Of a stretch of 64,000 bases of DNA, positions 51,878 to 61,700 are shown piece after piece. The stretch's first letter is position 1, and each line of letters starts with the position of its first letter. The stretch covers positions 124,001-188,000 of the forward strand of contig NZ_JAAAKV010000011.1 of NCBI RefSeq assembly GCF_009905725.1, in the 5' to 3' direction. The DNA is from Emticicia sp. CRIBPO. Lineage in GTDB: Bacteria; Bacteroidota; Bacteroidia; Cytophagales; Spirosomataceae. The translations under genes and the position numbers were made by a program. Under the pieces are notes generated by a model, which saw nothing but the letters and a program-made list of their open reading frames with translations, had not been told where the DNA came from and did not search any database.

Positions 51878-54340
51878 ATGAAATTTATCAGAAAGGCATT
51901 ACAGTTGATGATGCCCGCATTTATTTCACTAAGCACATTTGCACAGAAAACGCCGCTGAAGTTGTGGTATAAACAACCGGCCGGCAACACCTGGGAGGCA
52001 GCCCTGCCCATCGGCAACGGCTTTCTTGGAGGGATGATTTACGGCAACACCCGGCGTGAAATCATCAAACTCAATGAGGGAACAGTCTGGTCAGGAGGCC
52101 CTAACCGCAACGAAAACCCTTTGGCCAAAGCCTCTCTTCCGGAGATCAGGAAGCTGATTTTTGAAGGCAAAAACAAGGAAGCCCAGCAGCTGGCCTCCAA
52201 AACCATCCAGTCGCCAGGCATCAACGGGATGAAATTCCAGCCCGTGGGTGATCTCAATATTGATTTCGGGCATATGGATGCTACAGATTATAACCGTGAA
52301 CTGGACATCGAAAAAGCCGTTCAGACCACTACCTATACATCAAACGGCGTCAGGTACAAAAGAGAAAGTTTCGCCTCGCTGACAGACAGGGTGATTGTCG
52401 TCAGGATCAGTGCCGACCGTCCGGGAAACGTTTCGTTGAATGCTTTTCTGAACAGTCTGCAAAAAACAACCCGGTCGGTTTCAGATAAATTACTGAAACT
52501 TTCAGGCATTACAGAAGAACACGAAGGCGTGAAAGGTCAGGTAAAATTTGAAACACTCGTGAGCGTCTTGCCTCAGGGTGGAACGGTTCAAAAAACCGAC
52601 ACGAGTATTCTGGTTAAAAATGCGACTTCAGTACAGTTCGTCATTTCAATAGCGACCAATTATAAAAACTATAAAGACATTTCGGGTGACCAGCAGGCAC
52701 TGGCAGCTTCGTATCTCCAAAAAGCCCTAGTCTTTACGTATCCTGCTTTGTTAAAAAGACATACCGATAAATACAAATCATTGTTTGACAGGGTAAAACT
52801 GGAGCTGGGAGAAACAGCTGCAGCCCATCTGCCGACTGATGAGCGGATCAACAATTTTGCTAAAAACGGTGATCCTCACCTGGTAAACCTGTATTTCCAG
52901 TTTGGTCGTTACCTGCTCATTTCCAGCTCTCAACCCGGCGGACAACCCGCCAACCTGCAGGGCATCTGGAATGACAAAATGAGCCCGCCTTGGGACAGCA
53001 AATACACCATCAACATCAATACAGAGATGAATTACTGGCCGGCAGAAAACACCAATCTGAGTGAACTGCATGAGCCGCTGATCGCGATGGTCAAAGACCT
53101 GGCACAACCCGACAGAGGGCAGGAAACCGCCAAATTAATGTACGGAGCCGGAGGATGGGTAGCTCATCACAACACCGATTTGTGGAGAATAACCGGGCCT
53201 GTTGACCCGATCTATTACGCCATGTGGCCAATGGGCGGAGCCTGGCTCAGCCAGCATTTGTATCAGAAATACCTGTATTCAGGCAATAAAACTTACTTAA
53301 AAGAAGTCTACCCGGTGATCAGGGGAGCAGCACAGTTCTTTGCAGATTTTCTGGTGGAAGAACCAAGTCATGGCTGGCTGGTGGTTACGCCGGTGATGTC
53401 CCCTGAAAACTCACCTGTCAACCGCCCGAACGTTTCGATTGACGCGGGCACGACCATGGACAACCAGATTGTTTTTGAATTGTTCCACAGCACCATCAAT
53501 GCAGCCGAAGCGTTAGGAATTGATAAGGAATTCAGCGAAAAACTGAAGGCCATGGCCAAAAAACTGCCCCCTATGCAGGTCGGAAAACACGGACAACTAC
53601 AGGAATGGCTGGAAGACCTGGATAATCCGAAAGACAATCACCGTCACATTTCCCATTTGTACGGACTTTTTCCGGCCAACCAGATTTCTCCCTACAGAAA
53701 TCCAGAGTTATTTTCTGCTGCCAGAACTACACTGGAACATCGCGGTGATGTTTCTACAGGCTGGTCAATGGGCTGGAAAGTCAACTGGTGGGCCAGGCTG
53801 CACGACGGCAACAGGGCTTATAAACTGATTACCAACCAGCTGTCACCCCTCGTTCCGAAAAGTGGTGGCGGTGGCACATACCCTAATTTATTTGATGCCC
53901 ATCCTCCTTTCCAGATTGATGGAAACTTTGGATGCACGGCCGGTATAGCCGAGATGCTGGTTCAGAGTCACGACGGACTGATTGACATCCTCCCTGCCCT
54001 GCCGGACGCCTTACCCAACGGAAACATCAAAGGCCTCCGCACCCGCGGTGGTTTTGATATCGTCGAGCTGGAATGGAAAAAAGGGGAGATCAGCAAACTG
54101 GTCGTTAAGTCAAACCTGGGCGGTAACCTGAGGCTGAGGTCCGGAAATCAGCTGCTGTCAAAAAATGCGGTGCTGAAAAAGGCTGAGAAAACCAATGCAA
54201 ACCCTTTATTTTACGTCGCAGAAGTTTCGACACCCATCATCAGAAACCCTGAGATGGTTCAGAAGTTGTCTCTGAAAGATAAATTTGAGTATGACCTGTC
54301 CACTCAGAAAGGACAAGTCATTACCCTCGTTAAAAAATAA
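51878..54340 (+). CDS. Glycoside hydrolase family 95 (alpha-L-fucosidase/alpha-L-galactosidase)
   Basis: An 820-residue exported protein. The N-terminal sheet domain has WEAALPIGNGFLGGMIYGN and KLNEGTVWSGGP, and the barrel has NLQGIWNDKMSPPWDSKYT with INTEMNYWPAENTNL, and CHRHISHLYGLFP-like NHRHISHLYGLFPANQI. These are GH95 signatures. Substrate is alpha-linked L-fucose or L-galactose, as found in xyloglucan and rhamnogalacturonan II. It is in the same run as two GH105 enzymes. Confidence 0.92.
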   Translation: MKFIRKALQLMMPAFISLSTFAQKTPLKLWYKQPAGNTWEAALPIGNGFLGGMIYGNTRREIIKLNEGTVWSGGPNRNENPLAKASLPEIRKLIFEGKNKEAQQLASKTIQSPGINGMKFQPVGDLNIDFGHMDATDYNRELDIEKAVQTTTYTSNGVRYKRESFASLTDRVIVVRISADRPGNVSLNAFLNSLQKTTRSVSDKLLKLSGITEEHEGVKGQVKFETLVSVLPQGGTVQKTDTSILVKNATSVQFVISIATNYKNYKDISGDQQALAASYLQKALVFTYPALLKRHTDKYKSLFDRVKLELGETAAAHLPTDERINNFAKNGDPHLVNLYFQFGRYLLISSSQPGGQPANLQGIWNDKMSPPWDSKYTININTEMNYWPAENTNLSELHEPLIAMVKDLAQPDRGQETAKLMYGAGGWVAHHNTDLWRITGPVDPIYYAMWPMGGAWLSQHLYQKYLYSGNKTYLKEVYPVIRGAAQFFADFLVEEPSHGWLVVTPVMSPENSPVNRPNVSIDAGTTMDNQIVFELFHSTINAAEALGIDKEFSEKLKAMAKKLPPMQVGKHGQLQEWLEDLDNPKDNHRHISHLYGLFPANQISPYRNPELFSAARTTLEHRGDVSTGWSMGWKVNWWARLHDGNRAYKLITNQLSPLVPKSGGGGTYPNLFDAHPPFQIDGNFGCTAGIAEMLVQSHDGLIDILPALPDALPNGNIKGLRTRGGFDIVELEWKKGEISKLVVKSNLGGNLRLRSGNQLLSKNAVLKKAEKTNANPLFYVAEVSTPIIRNPEMVQKLSLKDKFEYDLSTQKGQVITLVKK

Positions 54341-54371
54341 ATAAAACCAATTCAATCTAATACCTTAAAAA

Positions 54372-55466
54372 ATGAAAACAAGAAAGTCGCTCTTTATTCT
54401 CTTACTTACCCTGATCAACACCACACTGTTTGCTCAGAAAACAGACGTTTTCAAGCCGGATTTTATCAAAGCCCGCATGGAGAAAGTCACCAAATGGCAG
54501 CTGGGCAATCCTAAACATCAGCTGACCGACTGGACCAATGGGGCGTTTTATACCGGTGTTTTCGCCGCTTATGAAACCACCAAAAAACAATGGATCCTGG
54601 ACTCACTGATGGCCATGGGTGAAAGAACCCAGTGGAAACCGGGCAAAAGATTCGACCACGCTGATGACATTACCATCAGCCAGACTTACATAGACCTGTA
54701 CAGGATCAAAAAAGACGAAAGAATGATCCGTCCTACCCTGGATACCCTAAAAAAAGTACAGACGACTCCAGGTAACGAAATAGCCCGTCACGGCATCAGC
54801 TGGTGGTGGTGCGACGCCCTTTTTATGGCCCCTCCTACTTTTGCCAAACTGGCCAAAGAAACCGGCGACAAGTCTTTGCTGGCCACCAGTGACAAGTTTT
54901 TCAAGGAATGTTATGACCTGCTTTATAATACCGAAGAACACCTTTTTGCCCGAGATGCGTCTTATCTTAAAGACAAAAACGGTAACATCAAACTGGAATC
55001 TAACGGCAAGAAAATCTTCTGGTCAAGAGGCAACGGCTGGGTAGTAGGCGGATTGGTGAAACTATTGAAAGAACTTCCGAAAGATCACCCTACCAGGGCG
55101 TTCTACCTGAATAACTACAAAGAAATGTGCAAGAAATTACTCGAGCTTCAGCAGGAAGACGGCTTGTGGCGTTCAAGTCTGCTTGATCCGGCAGCCTACC
55201 CGGGTGGCGAAGGCAGTGGCTCTGGATTTGACATCTATGCCATGGCCTGGGGAGTTAACAACGGTATCCTGGACAAGAAAACCTACCTGCCTGCCATCAA
55301 AAAAGGATGGGAAGGCTTAAATACCCTGGTGCAGGAAAACGGCAAAGTAGGTTGGGTACAACCAATCGGAGCTGACCCGAGAAGAAACTTTGACGCCGAA
55401 AGCTGGGAAGTATACGGGAGCGGAGCTTACCTGCTGGCAGGTTCTGAAGTTATTAAATTGAAGTAA
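54372..55466 (+). CDS. GH105 unsaturated rhamnogalacturonyl hydrolase
   Basis: A 364-residue exported enzyme with a signal peptide ending near TLFAQ. WTNGAFYTGVFAAYETTK, RHGISWWWCDALFMAPPTFA and FWSRGNGWVVGGLVKLLKEL are typical of GH105 (YteR/YesR). It splits the terminal unsaturated galacturonic acid from rhamnogalacturonan fragments. It differs from the GH105 at 49861 by lacking the C-terminal DUF4350 domain, so the two may have different chain specificity. Confidence 0.92.
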   Translation: MKTRKSLFILLLTLINTTLFAQKTDVFKPDFIKARMEKVTKWQLGNPKHQLTDWTNGAFYTGVFAAYETTKKQWILDSLMAMGERTQWKPGKRFDHADDITISQTYIDLYRIKKDERMIRPTLDTLKKVQTTPGNEIARHGISWWWCDALFMAPPTFAKLAKETGDKSLLATSDKFFKECYDLLYNTEEHLFARDASYLKDKNGNIKLESNGKKIFWSRGNGWVVGGLVKLLKELPKDHPTRAFYLNNYKEMCKKLLELQQEDGLWRSSLLDPAAYPGGEGSGSGFDIYAMAWGVNNGILDKKTYLPAIKKGWEGLNTLVQENGKVGWVQPIGADPRRNFDAESWEVYGSGAYLLAGSEVIKLK

Positions 55467-55539
55467 GGAGGAGAATGGAATATGAAGAAAGGAGAAAGAA
55501 AAAACCTTTTTCCTTATTCTTCGTCCGGTATGACTACAT

Positions 55540-55610
55540 GCATTTCCCTTTACCATTTTCCTTTGTCCATTTTCCTTTAACCGTTTTCCATTTTCCGTTG
55601 TCCATTAACA
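55540..55610 (+). repeat. Pyrimidine-rich repeat tract (CCATTTTCC units), copy 2
   Basis: At least four variants of CCATTTTCC and TCCATT units in a 70-base tract that ends just before the dehydrogenase start codon. Part (55553-55575) matches 13392-13414 at 22 of 23 positions. It is preceded by a purine-rich stretch (55467-55500). Confidence 0.6.
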
Positions 55611-55611
55611 C

Positions 55612-56607
55612 ATGAAAAGTATCAGTCTGGCCGAACCCGGCAAATTTGAACAAAAGAACATCGAAGCACCCGGAGAACCGGGAGAAGATGAGGCTTTGAT
55701 AAAAATCCACAAAATTGGCATTTGCGGCACAGATTACCATGCTTACAGAGGCAAACAGCCCTTCTTTTCTTACCCGAGGATTCTCGGACATGAACTGGGC
55801 GTGGAAGTGGTCGCGTTGGGAGCCCATGTGAAACATCTGAAAGTGGGCGACAAGTGCTCGGTAGAGCCGTATCTCAATTGTGGATCGTGCATGGCCTGCA
55901 AAAACGGCAAGTCCAATTGCTGTGAAAAAATGAGGGTGCTCGGCGTGCATGTAGACGGCGGAATGTCTGAATTCATCAAGGTCCCGGCCTCCAAACTGCA
56001 CACTTCAGCCATCCTGAATTATGAAGAACTGGCCCTGGTCGAAACCCTGGGCATCGGTTGCCATGCGGTCAACAGGGCTGAGATCAAAACCGGACAAAAA
56101 GTACTGGTGATCGGAGCCGGGCCCATCGGGCTTTCGGTACTGGAATTTGCCATGATCAAAGGAGCTCAGACGACCATCATGGACCTGAATACGGACAGGC
56201 TGGCTTTCTGTAAAAAATACAATAAAGCCCACGAATTCATCCAGGCCGATGCCATTCCTGAAGGGCTCGAATCGGCTTTTGAAGTTGTTTTTGATGCCAC
56301 CGGCAATCCCCATTCCATGAAAAATGCCTTTAAATATGTCGGACATGGAGGAAAACTGGTATTTGTCGGTTTATTCCAGGGTGATTATGCTTTCCCTGAT
56401 CCGGAATTCCACCGGAAAGAGATGAGCATACTGGCTTCGAGAAACAGTCTCCCGGCCGATTTCACCTACATCATTGAACAGCTGGAACAAAAGAAAATAG
56501 ATGTACAATCATGGATTTCGAGGGAGATCCCGTTTGAAGAAGTCATCACTGCATTTGACGGCTTGCTTACGGATCAGACCCTGGTAAAAGCAGTAATTAC
56601 GGTATAG
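55612..56607 (+). CDS. Zinc-dependent alcohol dehydrogenase (MDR family), sugar-acid type likely
   Basis: A 331-residue cytoplasmic dehydrogenase. Catalytic zinc ligands are Cys38, His60 and Glu61 (GHELG); the structural zinc site is Cys90, Cys93, Cys96 and Cys104. VLVIGAGPIGLSVLEFA binds NAD(P). The family includes L-galactonate 5-dehydrogenase, L-gulonate and L-threonine dehydrogenases. Given the GH95 and Uxa neighbours, oxidation of an L-hexonate or polyol is plausible but not proved. It begins just after a repeat tract. Confidence 0.85.
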   Translation: MKSISLAEPGKFEQKNIEAPGEPGEDEALIKIHKIGICGTDYHAYRGKQPFFSYPRILGHELGVEVVALGAHVKHLKVGDKCSVEPYLNCGSCMACKNGKSNCCEKMRVLGVHVDGGMSEFIKVPASKLHTSAILNYEELALVETLGIGCHAVNRAEIKTGQKVLVIGAGPIGLSVLEFAMIKGAQTTIMDLNTDRLAFCKKYNKAHEFIQADAIPEGLESAFEVVFDATGNPHSMKNAFKYVGHGGKLVFVGLFQGDYAFPDPEFHRKEMSILASRNSLPADFTYIIEQLEQKKIDVQSWISREIPFEEVITAFDGLLTDQTLVKAVITV

Positions 56608-56634
56608 TATTTCAACCTTTAAACTTAATAACAT

Positions 56635-57057
56635 ATGAAAGCGATTGTGATGATTCTGAGTGTGCTTTTTGTCTTTACGATAAACGCCGATGCTCAGCAA
56701 AAAACAGTGGACGAAGCCGTTAACACGCTACTTCGGCAGTTGGAAAACCCGACACAAGCCGGCCTGGAGGCTCTTACCCTTCCTGAACTGAGCTACGGGC
56801 ACTCAAGCGGTAAAATTGAAAATCAGAAAGAATTTATAGAAGCCCTTGTGAGTGGCAAGTCGGACTTTATCACCATCAAAACCAAAGACGTTGAAATCAA
56901 AATAGTGGGTAAAACAGCCACTGTACGTCATATCCTGGAAGCAGATATCAAAGACGGCGGGGTAGCCAATACCGTTAAACTGAAAGTTCTTTTAGTTTGG
57001 GTAAAAGGAAAAGGAGGCTGGAAACTATTGGCCAGGCAGGCTGTGAAACTCGTTTAA
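56635..57057 (+). CDS. Exported NTF2-like (DUF4440) protein
   Basis: A 140-residue protein with a signal peptide ending near ADAQ (about residue 20). The mature part has the NTF2-like pattern LTLPELSYGHSSGKIENQKEFIEAL and ends with VWVKGKGGWKLLARQAVKL. Members of this family in Bacteroidota sit in sugar-acid loci with unknown roles, perhaps as ligand-binding partners. uxaB starts four bases after its stop. Confidence 0.82.
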   Translation: MKAIVMILSVLFVFTINADAQQKTVDEAVNTLLRQLENPTQAGLEALTLPELSYGHSSGKIENQKEFIEALVSGKSDFITIKTKDVEIKIVGKTATVRHILEADIKDGGVANTVKLKVLLVWVKGKGGWKLLARQAVKLV

Positions 57058-57061
57058 AACC

Positions 57062-58576
57062 ATGAACCGTCTCTCCTTCAAAACCCTGCAGCATCAGGGG
57101 GTTGATTATCATGCTTTAAGAAACCTTCCCGAAAAAGTATTGCAATTCGGTACCGGAGTCCTGCTCAGGGCTTTGCCGGATTATTTTATAGATCAGGCCA
57201 ATAAAAAAGGCATTTTCAACGGGCGTGTCGTGGTCGTTAAATCAACAGATCAGGGAAACGCCGGTTTGTTTGATCAGCAGGATCACTTATATACCCTTTG
57301 CCTGAGAGGTATTGAAGAAGGAGAAATCATAGAAGAAAATGTTATCTGTACGGCCATCAGCCGGGTATTGTCGGCATCTGAGCAATGGAACGACATTATA
57401 AAGTGTGCGTCCAACCCTGACATGGAGATCATCATTTCGAATACAACAGAAGCAGGTATCCAGCTTTTGCAGGATGATATTTCGGCAGGGGTGCCGCAGT
57501 CTTTCCCCGGAAAAGTGCTGGCTTTTTTATATGAAAGATATAAGGTCTTTAAGGGTGATCCCGCGATGGGCATGATCATTGTTCCTGCAGAACTGATTGA
57601 AAACAACGGCAGAAAACTGGAAGCCATCCTCCACGAGCTCGCCCATCTCAATAACCTCGAAACCGAGTTTATCGACTGGCTTGAGAACTCCAACGTCTGC
57701 TGTAATTCACTGGTCGACAGGATCGTGCCGGGTTCGCCGAAAGGCACTGCAGGAGAAGAAATCATCAGGCAATTGCCTTACACCGACGACTTGTGTGTAA
57801 TTTCAGAACCATTTGCCCTATGGGCAATAGAGGGCGATGAACATGTGCGTTCAAAACTGACTTTTGCAGATGCCCATCCCGGCGTGGTGATAGAACCGGA
57901 CATTGAGAAATTCAAAGAGCTGAAACTCAGATTGCTCAACGGCACCCACAGCCTCACCTGCGGACTGGCCTTATTGTCAGGCTTCAAGACTGTGCGTGAA
58001 GCGATGGAAGACCCTCATTTCTTTACATTTGTACGTGACCTGATGCTGTCTGAAATAGCCGTGGCACTTCCCCCGGGAATTGATCAGAAAGCCGCTGCAA
58101 AATTCGGTCTGCAGGTCATCGACCGGTTTAAAAATCCTTATATAGACCATCAGTGGCTGAGTATATCCGTCAATTATACTCAAAAGATGCAAAACAGGGT
58201 GGTGCCTCTTTTGCTGAGGTATTACGATCGGTACGGAACAGCACCGAAGCACATGGCTACGGGTATTGCTGCCTGCATCGCGTTGATGAAAACGACACAA
58301 AAAACAGGAGATCAATACTACGGAAATGCTGATAATGAGCGTTATCTTATACAGGATCCGGCCGCACAGGTTTTCTATAACTTATCAGATAAAGATCACT
58401 CTACCGAACAATATGTCAAAAAAGTATTAGAAAATGAATTTATATGGGGGCAAAACTTAAATAAACTGAATAGATTTGCTGACGAAATTGTCCTTTACCT
58501 TGATCTAATTGAATCCAAAGGGGTTTATTATCTCATTTCAGGTATAAAAGACAAACCATTATTAGTAACCGAATGA
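57062..58576 (+). CDS. uxaB: Tagaturonate reductase (altronate oxidoreductase, UxaB)
   Basis: A 504-residue protein of the mannitol-dehydrogenase/UxaB family. LQFGTGVLLRALPDYFIDQAN is the first Rossmann motif and the sequence NGTHSLTCGLALLSGFKTVREAM near the middle carries the conserved catalytic region. It reduces D-tagaturonate (the UxaC product from galacturonate) to D-altronate with NADH. The gene overlaps uxaA by four bases, so the two are translationally coupled. Confidence 0.93.
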   Translation: MNRLSFKTLQHQGVDYHALRNLPEKVLQFGTGVLLRALPDYFIDQANKKGIFNGRVVVVKSTDQGNAGLFDQQDHLYTLCLRGIEEGEIIEENVICTAISRVLSASEQWNDIIKCASNPDMEIIISNTTEAGIQLLQDDISAGVPQSFPGKVLAFLYERYKVFKGDPAMGMIIVPAELIENNGRKLEAILHELAHLNNLETEFIDWLENSNVCCNSLVDRIVPGSPKGTAGEEIIRQLPYTDDLCVISEPFALWAIEGDEHVRSKLTFADAHPGVVIEPDIEKFKELKLRLLNGTHSLTCGLALLSGFKTVREAMEDPHFFTFVRDLMLSEIAVALPPGIDQKAAAKFGLQVIDRFKNPYIDHQWLSISVNYTQKMQNRVVPLLLRYYDRYGTAPKHMATGIAACIALMKTTQKTGDQYYGNADNERYLIQDPAAQVFYNLSDKDHSTEQYVKKVLENEFIWGQNLNKLNRFADEIVLYLDLIESKGVYYLISGIKDKPLLVTE

Positions 58577-60225
58577 AAAAAAGAGTTTTAAAAGTTCACC
58601 CCGATGATAACGTCATCGTAGCCCTGACTGACCTGAAAGCCGGGGAAGAGATATCATTTGAAAATCAGATATTTACACTGAAAGATGATGTCGCAGCCAA
58701 GCATAAATTTGCTGAGTATACTTTCAATGCCGGAGATGAAATCATCATGTACGGTGTGTTGGTCGGAAAAGCACAGCAAACCATAGAAAAAGGAAGCTGG
58801 ATCAATGTGTTCAATGTAAAACATGCAGCCAATGATTTTGCCATCGGTGAAAGAAAGCTGGAGTGGAATATGCCTGACATTTCGAAATTTGAAGGCAAAA
58901 CTTTCAATGGCTACCACAGGGCCGACGGATCTGTCGGAACGGGTAATTACTGGATCGTGCTGCCGATGGTTTTTTGTGAAAACAGGAACCTGGACGTGAT
59001 GAGAGAAGCTCTGAACAAAGACCTGGGCTATGATAAAAAACAGAAATACCATCAGCAGACCCGTCAGCTCATAGAACTATACAAAGCCGGTAAAAGCACA
59101 GAAGAAATCATCAACAGTGACCTCAGTGTCACCAGCGACGAAAAAGCTTCTGAAAAGCTGTTCCCGAATGTCGACGGAGTTAAATTCCTGACGCATGACA
59201 TGGGCTGCGGCGGAACCCGTCAGGATGCCCAGGCCCTTTGCGGGTTACTCGCCGGGTACATCACCCACCCGAATGTGGCCGGAGCAACGGTATTGAGCCT
59301 CGGATGTCAGAATGCACAATACAGTATGCTGCAGGACGAGATCGAAAAACGTGGCGGGGCCAATGGCCGCCAGATATTTTTTGTAGAACAACAACAGGTA
59401 GGCACTGAAGAAGCCCTGATCAGCCAGGCGATCAAACAAACTTTTGCCGGACTGATCGAAGCCAACAAAATCACCCGTCAACCTGCACCACTTTCCAAAC
59501 TGGTGTTAGGACTGGAGTGTGGCGGTTCTGATGGTTTCTCAGGCATTTCTGCCAACCCTGCCATCGGCTACACTTCAGACTTGCTGGTGACCCTGGGCGG
59601 ATCTGTGATCCTCTCCGAGTTTCCGGAGCTTTGCGGCGTAGAGCAGGAACTGGGTGATCGTTGTGTGGATGTTTCTATTGCTGAGCGATTCAACAGCCTG
59701 ATGACCACTTATAATGCGAGGGCCAAGTCTGTAGGATCAGGTTTTGACATGAACCCCTCGCCGGGTAATATCAAGGACGGACTGATCACTGATGCGATCA
59801 AGTCGGCAGGAGCAGCAAAAAAAGGAGGCACTTCCCCGGTAGTAGACGTCCTGGATTATCCTGAAAAAGTAACGAAACCGGGTTTAACCCTGCTTTGCAC
59901 GCCGGGAAATGACGTGGAATCAACCACAGCAGAAGTAGGATCAGGAGCCAATATCGTCTTGTTTACAACAGGGCTGGGAACACCGACCGGCAACCCGATT
60001 GCCCCGGTGATCAAGCTTTCGAGCAACACCAAATTAGCGAAGAAAATGCCGGACATCATTGATATCGATACCGGATCCATTATAGAAGGAGATGAAACCA
60101 TCGAAGAGGCCGGAGAGCGTATCCTGGATTTCCTCATCAGTGTGGCCAGCGGCGAAAAAGAAGCCTGGTCTGTTAAAAACGGGCAGGAAGACTTTATCCC
60201 ATGGAAAAGAGGGGTTTCACTTTAA
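58573..60225 (+). CDS. uxaA: Altronate dehydratase (UxaA)
   Basis: A 550-residue cytoplasmic dehydratase. The N-terminal SAF-like domain (LKVHPDDNVIVALTDLKAGE, about 5-90) and the C-terminal D-galactarate dehydratase/altronate hydrolase part (GYHRADGSVGTGNYW, HDMGCGGTRQDAQAL, LGLECGGSDGFSGISANPAIG) are as in UxaA. It dehydrates D-altronate to 2-keto-3-deoxygluconate, using Fe2+ in known enzymes. It starts inside the uxaB stop and is followed by a spacer of 74 bases before uxaC. Confidence 0.94.
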   Translation: MKKRVLKVHPDDNVIVALTDLKAGEEISFENQIFTLKDDVAAKHKFAEYTFNAGDEIIMYGVLVGKAQQTIEKGSWINVFNVKHAANDFAIGERKLEWNMPDISKFEGKTFNGYHRADGSVGTGNYWIVLPMVFCENRNLDVMREALNKDLGYDKKQKYHQQTRQLIELYKAGKSTEEIINSDLSVTSDEKASEKLFPNVDGVKFLTHDMGCGGTRQDAQALCGLLAGYITHPNVAGATVLSLGCQNAQYSMLQDEIEKRGGANGRQIFFVEQQQVGTEEALISQAIKQTFAGLIEANKITRQPAPLSKLVLGLECGGSDGFSGISANPAIGYTSDLLVTLGGSVILSEFPELCGVEQELGDRCVDVSIAERFNSLMTTYNARAKSVGSGFDMNPSPGNIKDGLITDAIKSAGAAKKGGTSPVVDVLDYPEKVTKPGLTLLCTPGNDVESTTAEVGSGANIVLFTTGLGTPTGNPIAPVIKLSSNTKLAKKMPDIIDIDTGSIIEGDETIEEAGERILDFLISVASGEKEAWSVKNGQEDFIPWKRGVSL

Positions 60226-60265
60226 TTATGAATCAGATACGACAAAATAGAACATAAACAAACCC

Positions 60266-60281
60266 GCCTGGTCAGCCAGGC
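60266..60281. repeat. Short inverted repeat between uxaA and uxaC
   Basis: GCCTGG / CCAGGC with a four-base centre, 18 bases before uxaC. No T run, so it may be a processing or spacer hairpin; low specificity. Confidence 0.3.
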
Positions 60282-60299
60282 CTATTCAACCATTTTATC

Positions 60300-61700
60300 A
60301 TGACTACTTTTTTAGATGATAATTTCCTGTTAAAAACAAAAACGGCACAAACCCTTTATCACGAGTTTGCGAAGCAGATGCCGATTATTGATTATCATAA
60401 TCACCTGCCGCCGGATCAGATTGCCGATAACATCAGGTTTAATAACCTGAGCCATGCCTGGCTTTACGGCGACCATTACAAGTGGAGAGCCATGCGTACC
60501 AACGGCATCAAAGAAGAGTATTGCACAGGAAATGCATCTGACTATGACAAGTTCTCGAAATGGGCTGAAACCGTTCCTTATACCCTCAGAAACCCGCTTT
60601 ATCACTGGACCCACCTGGAGCTTCAGCGTTATTTCGGTATCAAAGACGTATTGAACCCGGTGTCTTCACAAAAGATATATGACAAGGCCTCTGAAATGCT
60701 TCAGGGTTCTACATTTTCGACCAGGGGTTTATTATCGCACATGCATGTCGAAGTGGTTTGTACCACCGATGACCCGCTCGACTCCCTGGAACACCACAAA
60801 AGATTCAAAAAAGAGGAAGGCACAGGCCTGAAAATGCTGCCGACCTTCCGACCGGATAAGTTCATCCTGATCGACCACCCGAATTTCAGACACTCGGTAG
60901 AAAAACTGGGCATTGTTTTCGGACATGAGATTAAGGATTTCTATGACCTGCTGAAAGCACTCAGGGCAAGAGCAGATGAATTTGCATCCCTGGGTTGCAA
61001 ACTTTCCGATCACGGTCTGGAGTACATTTATGCGGCCGATTATACTGAAGAAGGAGCAGATAAGGCTTTCAAACACGTTTTAGCCGGTCATCCGATCTCT
61101 GACAAAGAGGCCCTGGAATTCAAATCAGCTATTCTCCATGCCCTGGGCATCATGTACTCTGAATTGGGATGGACGCAGCAGTTTCACCTCGGAGCCCTGA
61201 GAAACAACAACAAAAGAGCTCTCAGACTGCTGGGCCCCGACACAGGCTGGGACAGCATCGGCGACTGGCCGCAGGCTCAGGCTTTGTCTAAATTCCTGGG
61301 CAAACTGGACGAATATGACCAGCTGGCCAAAACTGTCATTTATAACCTCAATCCTGCCGATAACGAAGTCATCGCCACAATGATCGGTAACTTTAACGAC
61401 GGCTCCATTGCCGGGAAAGTACAGTTCGGCTCAGGCTGGTGGTTCCTGGATCAGAAAGACGGGATGGAAAAACAGATCAACACCCTGTCGAACATGGGCC
61501 TTCTGACCCGTTTTGTAGGTATGCTGACTGATTCAAGAAGTTTCCTTTCTTTCCCGAGACACGAATACTTCAGAAGGATTCTCTGCAACATCCTGGGAGA
61601 TGACATTGAAAACGGAGAATTACCGAACGACCTGATCTGGACCGGAAAGGTTGTTCAGAATATATGTTATAATAACGCTAAGGAATTTTTCAAGTTTTGA
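60300..61700 (+). CDS. uxaC: Glucuronate isomerase (UxaC)
   Basis: A 466-residue amidohydrolase-fold enzyme. PIIDYHNHLPPDQIADN (with the metal-binding HNH) and LLSHMHVEVVCTTDDPLDSLEHHK are diagnostic, and the length matches UxaC. It interconverts D-galacturonate and D-tagaturonate (or glucuronate and fructuronate) in the cytoplasm. Its TGA stop shares one base with the kdgK start (TGATG), so translation is coupled. Confidence 0.95.
   Translation: MTTFLDDNFLLKTKTAQTLYHEFAKQMPIIDYHNHLPPDQIADNIRFNNLSHAWLYGDHYKWRAMRTNGIKEEYCTGNASDYDKFSKWAETVPYTLRNPLYHWTHLELQRYFGIKDVLNPVSSQKIYDKASEMLQGSTFSTRGLLSHMHVEVVCTTDDPLDSLEHHKRFKKEEGTGLKMLPTFRPDKFILIDHPNFRHSVEKLGIVFGHEIKDFYDLLKALRARADEFASLGCKLSDHGLEYIYAADYTEEGADKAFKHVLAGHPISDKEALEFKSAILHALGIMYSELGWTQQFHLGALRNNNKRALRLLGPDTGWDSIGDWPQAQALSKFLGKLDEYDQLAKTVIYNLNPADNEVIATMIGNFNDGSIAGKVQFGSGWWFLDQKDGMEKQINTLSNMGLLTRFVGMLTDSRSFLSFPRHEYFRRILCNILGDDIENGELPNDLIWTGKVVQNICYNNAKEFFKF

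Noticed and set aside
55534-56001. 155-residue minus-strand frame over the dehydrogenase start
   Set aside because: Its end is a Lys/Gly/Asn repeat from the pyrimidine tract and the rest is the reverse of a clear dehydrogenase gene.
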